Assembly (NCBI RefSeq): GCF_900105065.1 | Contig: NZ_LT629749.1 | Coordinates: forward strand, 558,001-622,000 | Source: Friedmanniella luteola | GTDB lineage: Bacteria > Actinomycetota > Actinomycetes > Propionibacteriales > Propionibacteriaceae | Direction: 5' to 3' | Length of the DNA stretch: 64,000 nt | Shown: in pieces, positions 27,854 to 36,457 of the stretch | Layout of the letters: each line of letters opens with the position of its first letter | How positions within the stretch are numbered: the stretch's first letter is position 1 | Made by a program: the position numbers and the translations under genes | Notes under the pieces: model-generated | Told to the model about the DNA's origin: nothing | What the model saw: the letters and a program-made list of their open reading frames with translations, nothing else | Database searches by the model: none

Positions 27854-28744
27854 ATGCGCGTCTTCGTCACCGGAGCCTCGGGCTGGATCGGCTCGGCCGT
27901 CGTGCCGGAGCTGGTCGCGGCCGGTCACCAGGTCGTCGGCCTGGCCCGCTCGGACCAGTCCGCGGCGTCCGTCACCGCCTCGGGCGCCGAGGTCCTGCGC
28001 GGCAGCCTCGACGACCTCGACAGCCTCGCCAAGGGCGCGGCGGAGGCCGACGGCGTCATCCACCTCGCCTTCAACCACGACTTCTCCGACTACGCCGGGG
28101 CCGGCCGGACCGAGCGCGCCGCGCTCGAGACGCTGGCCTCGACGCTGGAGGGCTCGGGCCGGCCGCTGCTGTTCGCCGCCGGGACGGCGATCGTGGGTCC
28201 CGGACGGGCCATCACCGAGCACGACGCGGCACCCGGGGGTCCGGACAGCCCTCGGGGTGGTGGCGAGCAGCTGGCGCTCGGGTACGCCGAGCGCGGCGTC
28301 CGGACGGTCAGCCTGCGGTTCGCGCCCACCGTCCACGGGGCGGGGGACCACGGCTTCGTCGCGACCCTGGCCGGGGTGGCCCGCCGCACCGGCGTGGCCG
28401 GCTACGTCGGCGACGGCGGCAACCGCTGGTCCGCGGTGCACGTCCGGGACGCGGCGCGCCTGGTCGCGCTGGCGCTCGAGCAGGCGCCGGGCGGCACCGT
28501 CGTGCACGCCGTCGCGGAGGAGGGTGTCCAGGCCCGGGCGATCGCCGAGGCCCTCGGCCGCGGTCTGGGTCTGCCGACCCGATCGATCCCGCCGGAGGAG
28601 GCGGCCGAGCACTTCGGCTGGATCGGGATGTTCTTCGGCCTGGACATCCCCGCCTCGAGCGCGATCACGCGGGCGGCGCTGGGCTGGACGCCCACGCACC
28701 CGACCCTGCTCGCCGACCTCGAGGCGGGGCACTACACCCGCTGA
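27854..28744 (+). CDS. NAD-dependent epimerase/dehydratase family protein
   Basis: The protein has 296 aa from ATG 27854, supported by GAGGGGAGCA upstream and the N-terminal Rossmann motif MRVFVTGASGWIGSAVV (GxxGxxG) at residues 1-17. It is an atypical extended SDR: the Y-x3-K position reads GGGEQLALGYAERG, so the usual catalytic Tyr/Lys is not obvious. Other family cues are VIHLAFNHDF, LRFAPTVHG and RWSAVHVRDAARL. It is controlled by the divergent TetR. The substrate is unknown. Confidence 0.86.
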   Translation: MRVFVTGASGWIGSAVVPELVAAGHQVVGLARSDQSAASVTASGAEVLRGSLDDLDSLAKGAAEADGVIHLAFNHDFSDYAGAGRTERAALETLASTLEGSGRPLLFAAGTAIVGPGRAITEHDAAPGGPDSPRGGGEQLALGYAERGVRTVSLRFAPTVHGAGDHGFVATLAGVARRTGVAGYVGDGGNRWSAVHVRDAARLVALALEQAPGGTVVHAVAEEGVQARAIAEALGRGLGLPTRSIPPEEAAEHFGWIGMFFGLDIPASSAITRAALGWTPTHPTLLADLEAGHYTR

Positions 28745-28768
28745 GCCCACGTGGGACGGGATCCAGGA

Positions 28769-28905
28769 TCAGCGCTTCTCGCAGGCGACGCCGCCCTGTC
28801 GCGGTCGAGGTCGGTCCGGTACGCCACCGCGGCCTTGTAGATCGTCGTGCTCTTCTCGAAGGTCGGTGGGGCCTTCTGGTCGTGGCCCGGTCTGCTGACC
28901 CGGGA
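28769..28905 (-). pseudogene. Remnant of an excalibur calcium-binding domain gene
   Basis: On the minus strand a decayed but recognisable excalibur domain reads PGHDQKAPPTFEKSTTIYKA, then AVAYRTDLDRD, and after a one-base deletion GVACEKR and a TGA (28769-28771). The pattern LDRD-x-DG-x-ACE is the family signature, split here by the frameshift. The N-terminal part of the gene is gone. It lies just before the end of the siderophore-binding protein gene. Confidence 0.65.
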
Positions 28906-28958
28906 CCGAACCGGGACCACCCGGCGCCGCCGCAGGCGACGCCGGGGGCGGTGAACGG

Positions 28959-29972
28959 TCAGCCCGTGTAGGGCTCGGGGGTGGTGCTGGTGTCGCCGTC
29001 GGTGGCGGCGGCCAGCCGCGGAACGGCGACGTCGAGCAGGAACGGGATGCTCAGCGGGGAGTTGAAGCCGAGGGCGGCCGCGAAGTCCTGGTCGAAGGCG
29101 CCCAGCTGGACCAGCCGGCCCTCCTCCACGACCGGCAGCGCGGCGAACAGCTTGTTGTCGAGGGCCTTCTGCTCGAAGCCCTCGACCAGCAGGACGTCGG
29201 CGTCGAGGACGTCGAGCCGCTCGAAGCTGACCTCGGTGCTCGTCGCGGGGACGGTGAAGCCGAGCTCGGCCAGCCATCCGGTGCGGTAGTCGTCGGCGCC
29301 GAGGCTGAAGGTGCCGCTGTCGGACGAGCCGAGGGCGAAGGCCGCCGACTTCCCGGCGAAGCCCGGGTTCGCCGCGACGGCGTCGGTGAACGCGGTCTGG
29401 GTGCGCTCGACGAGGGCCCGGGCGTCGGCGTCCCGGCCGAGGGCCTTGCCGGTGGTCAGCGTCTGGTCCTGCCAGGTGGTGGCGCCGAGGGGGACGTCGC
29501 CGGACTGGGCGACGGTGGGGGCGATGGCGGCGAGCTTGTCGTAGTCGGCCTGGTCGATGTAGCTGTTGATGCCCAGGATGAGGTCGGGGGCGAGGCTGGC
29601 GATCTTCTCGAACTCCAGGTCCTGGGAGCCGAGGGTCGGGATGTCCTGGCCGCGGACGCCGTCGGGGGCCCAGGGCCGGTCCGGCGCGTCGTAGCCGAGG
29701 AACTCGCGGACGCCGACGGGCTCGACGCCGAAGGCCAGCGCGTAGTCCTGCTCGTTGAAGCCCACGGTCACCACCCGCTGCGGGGCGGCCGGGATGGTGG
29801 TGCTGCCGAACTGGTGCTCGAGGGTGACCGGGAAGGCACCCGACCCCGAGGCGGCCGGTTCCACCGGTTCGGCGTCAGCGGCCGAGCAGCCGGCCATCGC
29901 GACGAGGAGCAGCAGGGGGACGAGCGCGGCGAGCGGTCGTCGCAGGGCCACACGAGCCATCGATCGGTACAT
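28959..29972 (-). CDS. Iron-siderophore ABC transporter substrate-binding lipoprotein
   Basis: The 337-aa protein has a lipoprotein signal ending in the lipobox VAMAGC (Cys about residue 29), then a FepB/FecB-like periplasmic-binding domain ([66 protein letters not shown]). It would bind a ferric siderophore at the cell surface. An IdeR/DtxR box abuts the start codon, giving iron repression, and a -10 TAGCCT six bases upstream implies a leaderless transcript. No permease or ATPase genes are adjacent, so it must use a transporter encoded elsewhere. Confidence 0.92.
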   Translation of the reverse strand: MYRSMARVALRRPLAALVPLLLLVAMAGCSAADAEPVEPAASGSGAFPVTLEHQFGSTTIPAAPQRVVTVGFNEQDYALAFGVEPVGVREFLGYDAPDRPWAPDGVRGQDIPTLGSQDLEFEKIASLAPDLILGINSYIDQADYDKLAAIAPTVAQSGDVPLGATTWQDQTLTTGKALGRDADARALVERTQTAFTDAVAANPGFAGKSAAFALGSSDSGTFSLGADDYRTGWLAELGFTVPATSTEVSFERLDVLDADVLLVEGFEQKALDNKLFAALPVVEEGRLVQLGAFDQDFAAALGFNSPLSIPFLLDVAVPRLAAATDGDTSTTPEPYTG

Positions 29973-29990
29973 GAGGTGAGGCTAACCTAA
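29973..29990 (-). promoter_or_regulatory. IdeR/DtxR iron box
   Basis: Read on the minus strand from 29990 to 29972, TTAGGTTAGCCTCACCTCA matches the 19-bp consensus TTAGGTTAGSCTAACCTAA at 17 positions. It contains the -10 TAGCCT (29984-29979) of the lipoprotein gene, so iron-loaded repressor would block it. Confidence 0.88.
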
Positions 29991-30034
29991 GTCTCCCGCG
30001 TGGCGCGACGCTGGGTCCGCCGGACGGGACCAGG

Positions 30035-31726
30035 TCAGGACGGCTGGTCGAGCGCCTGCAGGTACTGGTGCACCATGCTGACCACGGTCGCCCCGGCCCC
30101 GACGGCCGAGGCCACCCGCTTGACCGAGCCGTGCAGCACGTCGCCGGCCGCGAAGACGCCCGGCAGGCTCGACTCGAACAGCAGCGGGACGTGGCCGTCC
30201 ACGGCGGCGTCGGGGCCGGTGAGCACGAAGCCCCACCGGTCCCGGGCCACGTCGGCGCCCAGGAAGTCGGTGTGCGGGACCGAGCCGATCATCACGAACA
30301 GGGCGTCGGCGTGGACCTCGGTGCGCTCGTGGCTGCGCACGTCCTCCAGCACCAGCGCCTCGAGCGTCTGCTCGCCGCGCGCGTCCACGACCTGCACGCG
30401 GGGGTGGACCGCGACGGTGGGCAACGCGTCGATCTCGCGGATCAGGTAGTCCGACATCGAGCTGGCGAGGCTGTCCTTGCGGATGACGACCGTCACCGAG
30501 CGGGCGAACCGGGACAGGAAGACCGCCGCCTGGCCGGCGGAGTTCCCGCCGCCGAGGATGTAGACGTCCTTCCCGGCGACGCCGAGGGCCTCGGTGACCG
30601 GGGCGCCGTAGAACACGCCGTGGCCCAGCAGCGGGTCGAGGGCCGGCACGTCCAGCCGCCGCCACTCGGCCCCGGAGGCGACGACCACCGCCCGGCTCCG
30701 CAGCTCGGCGCCGTCGGAGAGGTGCAGCACGCGCTGGTCCTCGTCCGCGGTGATGCCGGTGACGTGGCGGGACCACAGGAAGGTGGTGCCGAACGACCAG
30801 GCCTGCTCGTAGGCGTGCGCGGCCAGCCGGGAGCCGCTGATCCCGCGCGGGAAGCCGAGGTAGTTGCGGATGAGCGAGCTGGTGCCCGCCTGGCCGCCCA
30901 TGGCCAGCGGCTCGACGACCACCGTCCGCAGCCCCTCCGACGAGGCGTAGACGCCGGCGCTCAGCCCGGCCGGTCCCGCGCCCACCACCGCCACGTCGAA
31001 CACCCCGAGCTCGGCGACCGGTTCGAGCAGCCCGAACGCCGCGGCGATCTCGACCGCGTCCGGGTTGGTCAGCACCGGCTGCCCCGGCCGGAACCGCAGC
31101 ACGACGACGGGCAGCTCGGGCTCGGTCAGGCCGAGCGTCGCCAGCAAGGTCTGGCCGTCGGGCTGGTCGGCGGGGTAGAAGCGGGTGGGGACGCGGTTGC
31201 GGGCGAACATGTCCCGCAGCTCGTGCGACCGGGCGGCGTGCGGCTCGCCGACCACCTGGACGGCCTCGCCGGCGGCCTCCCGCCGCCCGGCCCGCTGGTC
31301 CAGCAGCTCGGTGACGGCGAGGTGGAACTGCTCGTCGCCCGCACTGCGCGGGCGGAAGACCCAGCCCTCGAGCCGGCCGACCGCGATCGCCGCGAAGACC
31401 GTCTCCGCGGCCTCGAAGTCGCCCCACCGCACGACCGTGGCCCGGACCGCGTGGGGGTGGCCGGCCGCGAGCCGGTCGAGCTCGGCGAGCCCGTCGGTGT
31501 CGGCCTCGCCGAGCCCGGCCAGCACCAGCGCGACGTCGTGGCCCGTCGCGGCCAGCTCGCGCTCGGCCGCGGGTCCGTCGGCGGCGGCGACCAGCGCGTA
31601 GTCGGCGCCGTAGCGACGGCCCAGCACGGCGGCGACGCGGTCCCGCAGATCGAGGTCGGCGCTGATCCAGACGATGGCACCCGCAACGTCGGAGCGCTCC
31701 CGGCCAGGATCGTCTACCGTCGTCAC
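30035..31726 (-). CDS. Thioredoxin-reductase-like flavoprotein with N-terminal receiver-like domain
   Basis: The protein has 563 aa from GTG 31726. Residues 1-130 resemble a receiver fold (VWISADLDLRDRVAAVLGRRYG), about 165-240 a thioredoxin/glutaredoxin-like segment, and 255-563 a TrxR-type FAD/NADPH domain (VVGAGPAGLSAGVYASSEGLR, ILGGGNSAGQAAVFL, LFVMIGSVPHTDFL, GVFAAGDVLHGSVKRVASAVG). The CxxC redox pair of thioredoxin reductases is absent, so it is an FAD-dependent oxidoreductase of the fused response-regulator/TrxR group, not a true thioredoxin reductase. It is divergent from a membrane-protein/STAND pair across a palindrome. Confidence 0.88.
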   Translation of the reverse strand: MTTVDDPGRERSDVAGAIVWISADLDLRDRVAAVLGRRYGADYALVAAADGPAAERELAATGHDVALVLAGLGEADTDGLAELDRLAAGHPHAVRATVVRWGDFEAAETVFAAIAVGRLEGWVFRPRSAGDEQFHLAVTELLDQRAGRREAAGEAVQVVGEPHAARSHELRDMFARNRVPTRFYPADQPDGQTLLATLGLTEPELPVVVLRFRPGQPVLTNPDAVEIAAAFGLLEPVAELGVFDVAVVGAGPAGLSAGVYASSEGLRTVVVEPLAMGGQAGTSSLIRNYLGFPRGISGSRLAAHAYEQAWSFGTTFLWSRHVTGITADEDQRVLHLSDGAELRSRAVVVASGAEWRRLDVPALDPLLGHGVFYGAPVTEALGVAGKDVYILGGGNSAGQAAVFLSRFARSVTVVIRKDSLASSMSDYLIREIDALPTVAVHPRVQVVDARGEQTLEALVLEDVRSHERTEVHADALFVMIGSVPHTDFLGADVARDRWGFVLTGPDAAVDGHVPLLFESSLPGVFAAGDVLHGSVKRVASAVGAGATVVSMVHQYLQALDQPS

Positions 31727-31744
31727 AGCCAATACGTACTGGCT
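31727..31744. promoter_or_regulatory. 18-bp near-perfect palindrome at a divergent promoter
   Basis: AGCCAATACGTACTGGCT differs from its own complement at only one base pair and directly abuts the GTG of the flavoprotein gene, 33 bases before the divergent membrane-protein gene. It contains the minus-strand -10 region. It is a likely operator for an unidentified regulator. Confidence 0.5.
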
Positions 31745-31777
31745 GGTCCTCTCGGTGGTCAAGGGAGCGGGGGCTCG

Positions 31778-32623
31778 ATGATCAGCACCGGGATGCGGCG
31801 GCTGCTCGCCGCGTTCACCTGTCTCACCGTGCTCGCGTTCGTGGCGCTGTTCGTCGGCGCGACCCGGACCGAGCAGTACTTCGCGTGGACGATCAAACCG
31901 GCGACGACGGCCGCGTTCCTGGGCGCGGCCTACGGGGCCGGCTGCGTCATGGTGGTGCTGGCGCTGCGCTCGGGACGCTGGCCCGCGGTCCGGATCCCCT
32001 ACCTCGCGGTGCTGCTGTTCACCGTGGCCACGCTGCTGGCGACGCTGCTGCACCTCGACCGCTTCCACCTGGCCGCACCGGGGGCGGTCGCCCGGGCGGC
32101 GGCGTGGTTCTGGCTGGCGGTCTACGTCGTGGTGCCCGTGGCGATGGCCGTGCTGCTGGTGCGGCGCCGACCCTCGCCGGCTGACGCGGTCGGGCCGAGC
32201 ACCGAGGGCGCGGCCCCGATGCCGTCCTGGCTGCGGGCCGGGCTGGCCGTGCAGGGCGCGGTCTTCGTGCTGGTGGGGCTCGCGCTCTACGTCGTGCCGC
32301 GCAGCCAGGCGGTGCTCTGGCCGTGGCCGCTCACCCCGCTGACCGGCCGGGCGGTGGCCTCCTGGCTGCTGGCGTTCGGGCTCGCGGCGGTGCTGGCCCT
32401 CCGGGTCGGCGACCTGCGTCCGCTGCGGGTGATCGCGGCCGCCTACGCCGTCCTCGTGGTGCTCGTGCTCGTCGCGGTGCTGCGGTTCCCCGCCACGCTG
32501 CGGTGGGGGGCGCCCGCGACCTGGGTGTTCTTCGGCCTGGCTGTCCTGATGCTCGTGACCGCCGCCGCCGGCCTGCGCCGACGACCCGAGCCGGCCGGCG
32601 TGGGGGTGGGTCGTGCCGCCTGA
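31778..32623 (+). CDS. Eight-helix membrane protein of unknown function
   Basis: This 281-aa protein has eight predicted membrane segments (for example LLAAFTCLTVLAFVALFVGA near the start and TWVFFGLAVLMLVTAAAGL near the end) and short polar loops. No transporter or enzyme motif is recognised. Its 3' end overlaps the DUF4062-STAND gene by 11 bp, so the two are co-translated. A membrane partner for that ATPase is possible but unproven. Confidence 0.75.
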   Translation: MISTGMRRLLAAFTCLTVLAFVALFVGATRTEQYFAWTIKPATTAAFLGAAYGAGCVMVVLALRSGRWPAVRIPYLAVLLFTVATLLATLLHLDRFHLAAPGAVARAAAWFWLAVYVVVPVAMAVLLVRRRPSPADAVGPSTEGAAPMPSWLRAGLAVQGAVFVLVGLALYVVPRSQAVLWPWPLTPLTGRAVASWLLAFGLAAVLALRVGDLRPLRVIAAAYAVLVVLVLVAVLRFPATLRWGAPATWVFFGLAVLMLVTAAAGLRRRPEPAGVGVGRAA

Positions 32624-35276
32624 CCCGCCCGCGACCGACCCGATCTGGACGCCCGACCGGCGGCTGCGCATCTTCGTCTCCTCGACGCTGCGGGAGCTGG
32701 CCGAGGAGCGGGCGGCCGTCCGGCGGGCCATCGCCCGGCTGCACCTGACGCCGGTGATGTTCGAGCTCGGCGCCCGCCCGCACCCGCCGCGGGAGCTCTA
32801 CCGCGCCTACCTCGAGCAGAGCGAGGTGTTTCTCGGGATCTACGCCGCCAGCTACGGCTGGGTGGCGCCGGGGGAGGAGGTCTCGGGCCTGGAGGACGAA
32901 TACCTCCTCTCCGGCGACCGGCCCAAGCTGATCTACGTCAAGGACGTCGAGGACCGCCAGCCGCGGCTGGCCGAGCTGCTGCAGCGGCTGGAGGCCGACG
33001 ACCGGGCGGCGTACAAGCCGTTCAGCAACGCCCGGCAGCTGACGGGCCTGGTCGCCGACGACCTGGCCGTCCTGCTGACCGAGCGCTTCACCACCGCGCG
33101 GGGCGGGAGCGCCCGCGCGGCCGGGACCGAGCAGGACGCGCCGGCCGAGCTGGAGCCGGGCCGCCTGCCGGTGTCCCCGACCCCGATCGTCGGGCGCGGA
33201 CGGGAGCTCCGCCAGGTGACCGCGCTGCTGCGCGACGAGGCGGCCCGGCTGGTGACCCTCGTCGGGCCCGGCGGGATCGGCAAGACCCGGCTGGCCCTGG
33301 AGATCGCGGCGACGCTGGCCGCCGACCCGCACGCCGACCTCGACGGGGTGTTCTTCGTCGACCTCACCCCGGTCACCGACCCGGGCCTGGTGGTGGAGCG
33401 GATCGCCGCCACCCTCGGGGTGCGCCGCGAGGGGCAGCACGACCTGGTGCCGCTGCTGGTGGACCGGCTGCGGGCCAAGCGGGTGCTCGTCGTGCTCGAC
33501 AACGCCGAGCAGGTGGTCGGGGCGGCCCCGGCGCTGGCCGAGCTGCTGGCGGCGAGCCCGGCGATCGCCCTGCTGGTCACCAGCCGCATCCGGCTCAAGC
33601 TGCGCAACGAGCGCACGGTGCCGCTCGCGCCGCTCGCCGTCCCGGGCGACGACGTGCAGAGCGGCCAGGTCGACCGGTTCGACGCGGTCAAGCTCTTCGT
33701 CGAGCGCGCCCGCCAGGTGCGGCCGGGCTTCGCGCTCACGCCGGCGAACGCGCAGGCGGTGGCCGGCCTCTGCCGCCGCCTGGACGGCATCCCACTGGCC
33801 ATCGAGCTGGCCGCCGCCCAGCTGCGGGTGCTGTCGCCGCAGGCCCTGCTCGAGCGGATGGGCCGCCACCTCGACCACGACCTCGACCTCGCCGCCGACG
33901 TCGTCGACGTGCCCGCGCGGCAGCGGACGCTGCGGGCGACGATCGACTGGAGCCACAGCCTGCTGGCCGAGTCCGAGCGCACCCTGCTGGCCCGGCTGTC
34001 GGTGTTCACCCAGAGCTGGACGCTGGAGGCGGCGGAAGCCGTGGGGGTGGTCGACGGCGACCTCGACGTGCTGGAGACGCTGTCGTCGCTGGTCAGCCAG
34101 AGCCTGGTCAGCGCCGTCGACCTGACCGCCGAGCCGGACCTCGCCGACGCCGACGAGCCCCGCTTCACCCTGCTGGGCGCCGTCCGGGCGTACGCCCGGG
34201 AGCGCCTGGACGAGCGGGGGGAGCGCGACGCGACGCTGACCCGGCTGACGACCTACCTGCGTGGCTTCGTGATGACGGCCGGGCAGGGCCTGGCGGGGCC
34301 CGACAACCGCCGCTGGACCCGCGAGGTCGACCGGCGGTTCGAGGAGATCCGCACGACCATGCAGCACGCGGTCGAGGTCGACGACGCCGAGTCGGTGGTC
34401 GCCCTGGCCGCGCCGCTGTTCAGCTACTGGTGGACCCGCGGGCTGATGACGACGATGAGCGGGTTGAGCGAGGCGGCGGCGGCCCTGCCGTCGGCGGAGC
34501 GGCTCGCGCCGCTGCCGGCGGCCCTGCTGCTGTGGTCGCGGGGGATGTTCCGGGTCTCGCAGGGCCACGCCGCCGAGGCCTCGCCGTACCTGACCCGGTT
34601 GCGCGAGCTGAGCGACGGCGTCGACCCCCGCCTGCACGCCTTCGCGCTCGCCGGGCTGGGCATGGTGGAGCTGGCCTCCGACCCGGTGGAGGCGGACCGG
34701 CTCCTCGACGAGGCGGTCGGCACCCTCCGGACCCTCGGCGACGACTGGGGCCTGGCCTTCGTGCTCTCGATCCGCGGCCAGCTGGCCCTGTCCGGTGACC
34801 GGGCCGCCGACGCCGCGGCGATCCACACCGAGGCGCTGGCCGCGGCCGACCGGATCGACGACGACCACCTGAGGGCGTTGCTGCAGGACCTGCTGGGGAT
34901 GGACCGGCTGGCGGCGGAGGACGTGGCGGGCGCCCGGGCGTCGTTCGTCGCCGCGGTGGAGATCCACCGCCGGCTGCTCGACCAGGAGGGCTCGTCGTAC
35001 TGCATCGACGGACTGGGCGCGGTGGCCTTGGCCCTGCAGCGGCCCGAGGCGGCGGCCCGGCTCTTCGGGGCGGCCGAGCACGCGCGCCAGCTGGTGGGGG
35101 TGTCGGTCTGGCCCGGGCTGCAGGCGCTGCGCGGCTACGTGCTGGGGCAGGCGGAGGCGGCGCTCGGGTCGGCGGTGTTCGAGCGGGTGCGGCGGGAGGG
35201 GGCCCTGCTGTCGTTGGAGCAGGCGCTGTCGCTGGCTCTCGCGTCGACCGAGGCGGACGGTCAGGCGGGGAGCTGA
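32613..35276 (+). CDS. DUF4062-STAND ATPase with AfsR-like NB-ARC module
   Basis: In this 887-aa protein, residues 10-100 form DUF4062 (LRIFVSSTLRELAEERAAVRRAI, FLGIYAASYGW). A STAND NTPase with Walker A LVGPGGIGKTR (about 215-225) and Walker B VLVVLDNAEQV (about 290-300) follows, then LPLAIELAAAQ-type GLPL/MHD-region sequence and C-terminal helical TPR-like repeats (about 640-860). STAND proteins act as signal-triggered oligomeric switches. The gene ends at a TGA (35274-35276) inside the left attachment repeat, which records the pre-insertion junction with tRNA-Thr. The role is unknown; regulation or immunity are both possible. Confidence 0.85.
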   Translation: MPPDPPATDPIWTPDRRLRIFVSSTLRELAEERAAVRRAIARLHLTPVMFELGARPHPPRELYRAYLEQSEVFLGIYAASYGWVAPGEEVSGLEDEYLLSGDRPKLIYVKDVEDRQPRLAELLQRLEADDRAAYKPFSNARQLTGLVADDLAVLLTERFTTARGGSARAAGTEQDAPAELEPGRLPVSPTPIVGRGRELRQVTALLRDEAARLVTLVGPGGIGKTRLALEIAATLAADPHADLDGVFFVDLTPVTDPGLVVERIAATLGVRREGQHDLVPLLVDRLRAKRVLVVLDNAEQVVGAAPALAELLAASPAIALLVTSRIRLKLRNERTVPLAPLAVPGDDVQSGQVDRFDAVKLFVERARQVRPGFALTPANAQAVAGLCRRLDGIPLAIELAAAQLRVLSPQALLERMGRHLDHDLDLAADVVDVPARQRTLRATIDWSHSLLAESERTLLARLSVFTQSWTLEAAEAVGVVDGDLDVLETLSSLVSQSLVSAVDLTAEPDLADADEPRFTLLGAVRAYARERLDERGERDATLTRLTTYLRGFVMTAGQGLAGPDNRRWTREVDRRFEEIRTTMQHAVEVDDAESVVALAAPLFSYWWTRGLMTTMSGLSEAAAALPSAERLAPLPAALLLWSRGMFRVSQGHAAEASPYLTRLRELSDGVDPRLHAFALAGLGMVELASDPVEADRLLDEAVGTLRTLGDDWGLAFVLSIRGQLALSGDRAADAAAIHTEALAAADRIDDDHLRALLQDLLGMDRLAAEDVAGARASFVAAVEIHRRLLDQEGSSYCIDGLGAVALALQRPEAAARLFGAAEHARQLVGVSVWPGLQALRGYVLGQAEAALGSAVFERVRREGALLSLEQALSLALASTEADGQAGS

Positions 35277-35312
35277 CGGTCGGACTCGAACCGACAACCG
35301 CCTGTTTACAAG
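35269..35312. repeat. attL: displaced 3' part of tRNA-Thr
   Basis: The 44 bases from GGAGCTGACGG to TTTACAAG are identical to 49241-49284. The segment spans the tRNA from its anticodon loop to the acceptor end, but no 5' half follows, so it is not a functional tRNA. The stop codon of the DUF4062 gene lies inside it. Confidence 0.95.
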
Positions 35313-35716
35313 GTCCCCGCGAGGTGTCCGCCGATGTGCATCGAACCTAGTCAGAGCCGAATAGGGCTTGCCCTCGTGCCGGCTTTCGGCGAGTCGTTGC
35401 TGTCAGCGTTGCTGTCAACGCTGCCGCCTTGAAAGCGAAGCCGGTGCTCGGCCGCCTCCCTTCGTCCGGTCCCGCCTAGCGCTCTGACGCTGCTGGGGTA
35501 GGCAGTTCCCGGACGGAGGCGATCCTCCTCGGCCCTCTTGCAGCAGTTGTCGGTGTGGTGCCCCCCCCGGGGAGCTCACCTAGGCGCTGGAAAGCCGCCC
35601 TCCTTGCTCGTTGAATGAGGACCTGGTCGGCCTGGACCTGAGGTGTCGTGCTGGACAGGGCCTCGGTGCTTGCACTGAGGCTGGACGTAGGACCAGTAGC
35701 TAGCGGAAGGAGCACG
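35313..35716. other. Element left end without a gene
   Basis: I see no convincing coding frame in these 404 bases. They hold the integrase arm-type repeats at 35396-35417, a GTCAGAGCC copy (35350-35358) also found near the right end (49199-49207), and a 20-bp near-palindrome CCTCGGTGCTTGCACTGAGG at 35661-35680 close to the promoter of the first cargo gene. Confidence 0.6.
35396..35417 (+). repeat. Left arm-type integrase repeats
   Basis: GTTGCTGTCA occurs at 35396-35405 and 35408-35417, a 12-base period. The same pair with the same period lies at the right end (49160-49181). Both pairs have the same orientation, as expected for arm sites P and P' of a tyrosine integrase. Confidence 0.75.
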
Positions 35717-36082
35717 ATGGCCAAGTACGACGCGATAAAGGACTTCCTAGCATCCAAGAGCGTGATCGTGGACCTCTCCATGACCGAGCTGTTGAACCCC
35801 ATCCCCGGCGGCCTCCCCGAGTCTGCGTACATGTGGGAGGCGTTGTGGAGCAACGACGATCCGACACACCCGCAGTCAAAGGTCGTGGGGCGCCGCTGGC
35901 TTTGTAGCACGCCCGGACCTGAGCCGGCGCGCCGTGCGCTTCGTTGCTCGCTAGTGCCAAGCAGTCCAGCCGAGCAGCTGGTTGTCTCGCCGAGAGGCAT
36001 CGCACCCGCCGCGTGCAGGCCCTCGGCGCTCGAGGGCGCCGAGCGCGCTGAGGTCGGTCGGGTCCTCCGTCGCGGCCTCTGA
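35717..36082 (+). CDS. DUF7662-like small protein, C-terminus doubtful
   Basis: The 121-aa frame starts at ATG 35717 with GGAAGGAGC upstream. The first 60 residues (MAKYDAIKDFLASK, LPESAYMWEALWSNDDPTHPQSK) resemble the N-terminus of DUF7662 proteins (KYDPLYEYL, LP-x-SA, WWSN, H-x-Q). After GRRWLC the composition becomes rich in Pro, Arg and Ala and looks non-native, so a frameshift or truncation near 35890 is likely. It is the first cargo gene of the element. Confidence 0.45.
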   Translation: MAKYDAIKDFLASKSVIVDLSMTELLNPIPGGLPESAYMWEALWSNDDPTHPQSKVVGRRWLCSTPGPEPARRALRCSLVPSSPAEQLVVSPRGIAPAACRPSALEGAERAEVGRVLRRGL

Positions 36083-36134
36083 TCGCAACTGTCCGAGCGA
36101 GCTCGTCGCGCAACCGACTCGTCCAGCCGGCACT

Positions 36135-36188
36135 CTGCCCAGAGTTCCGTACGATTCGGTTGCCCAACTGCCCGGAGTTCTGTACATT
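36135..36188 (+). promoter_or_regulatory. Promoter and direct repeats of the toxin-antitoxin operon
   Basis: TTGCCC (36160-36165), a 17-base spacer and TACATT (36183-36188) form a good promoter seven bases before the antitoxin ATG. Two direct repeats of CTGCCC(A/G)GAGTTC(C/T)GTAC lie at 36135-36152 and 36168-36185, 33 bases apart (about three helical turns). They are likely antitoxin binding sites. Confidence 0.7.
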
Positions 36189-36194
36189 GCACCT

Positions 36195-36455
36195 ATGAAC
36201 CCTGGCAGCGGAGGCCCGATGGACGCGGCAAGTTTGACCGAGGCTCGCGACCGGCTCAGTGAGATCGTCGAGCAGGTCGGTACAAGTGCAGACGTGTTTA
36301 CCATTACCCGTCACGGCCGCCCCATGGCGGTCGTGCTCGGGTACGACGAGTATGAGTCCCTGATCGAGACTCTGAACGTTCTAGCTGACTCTGACGCGAT
36401 GGACGCTCTCGCTGAGGCAAGGGCAGAGGCCCACGAGCACAGCGGAACAAACTGA
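36195..36455 (+). CDS. Phd/YefM-family antitoxin
   Basis: The protein has 86 aa. The N-terminal DNA-binding fold (MDAASLTEARDRLSEIVEQVG) and the following VFTITRHGRPMAVVLGYDEYESLIETL are characteristic of Phd/YefM antitoxins. The acidic C-terminus (ALAEARAEAHEHSG) would wrap the toxin. It lies two bases before the relE-like toxin gene, and its promoter carries paired repeats for autoregulation. Confidence 0.92.
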   Translation: MNPGSGGPMDAASLTEARDRLSEIVEQVGTSADVFTITRHGRPMAVVLGYDEYESLIETLNVLADSDAMDALAEARAEAHEHSGTN

Positions 36456-36457
36456 GT

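Noticed and set aside
35269-35312. A second tRNA-Thr gene
   Set aside because: Only the 3' half from the anticodon loop is present; it is the attL copy.
35476-36192. A 238-codon minus-strand frame at the element left end
   Set aside because: Composition is unlike a protein (Ser/Arg/Pro rich), no ribosome binding site, and it covers the toxin-antitoxin promoter.
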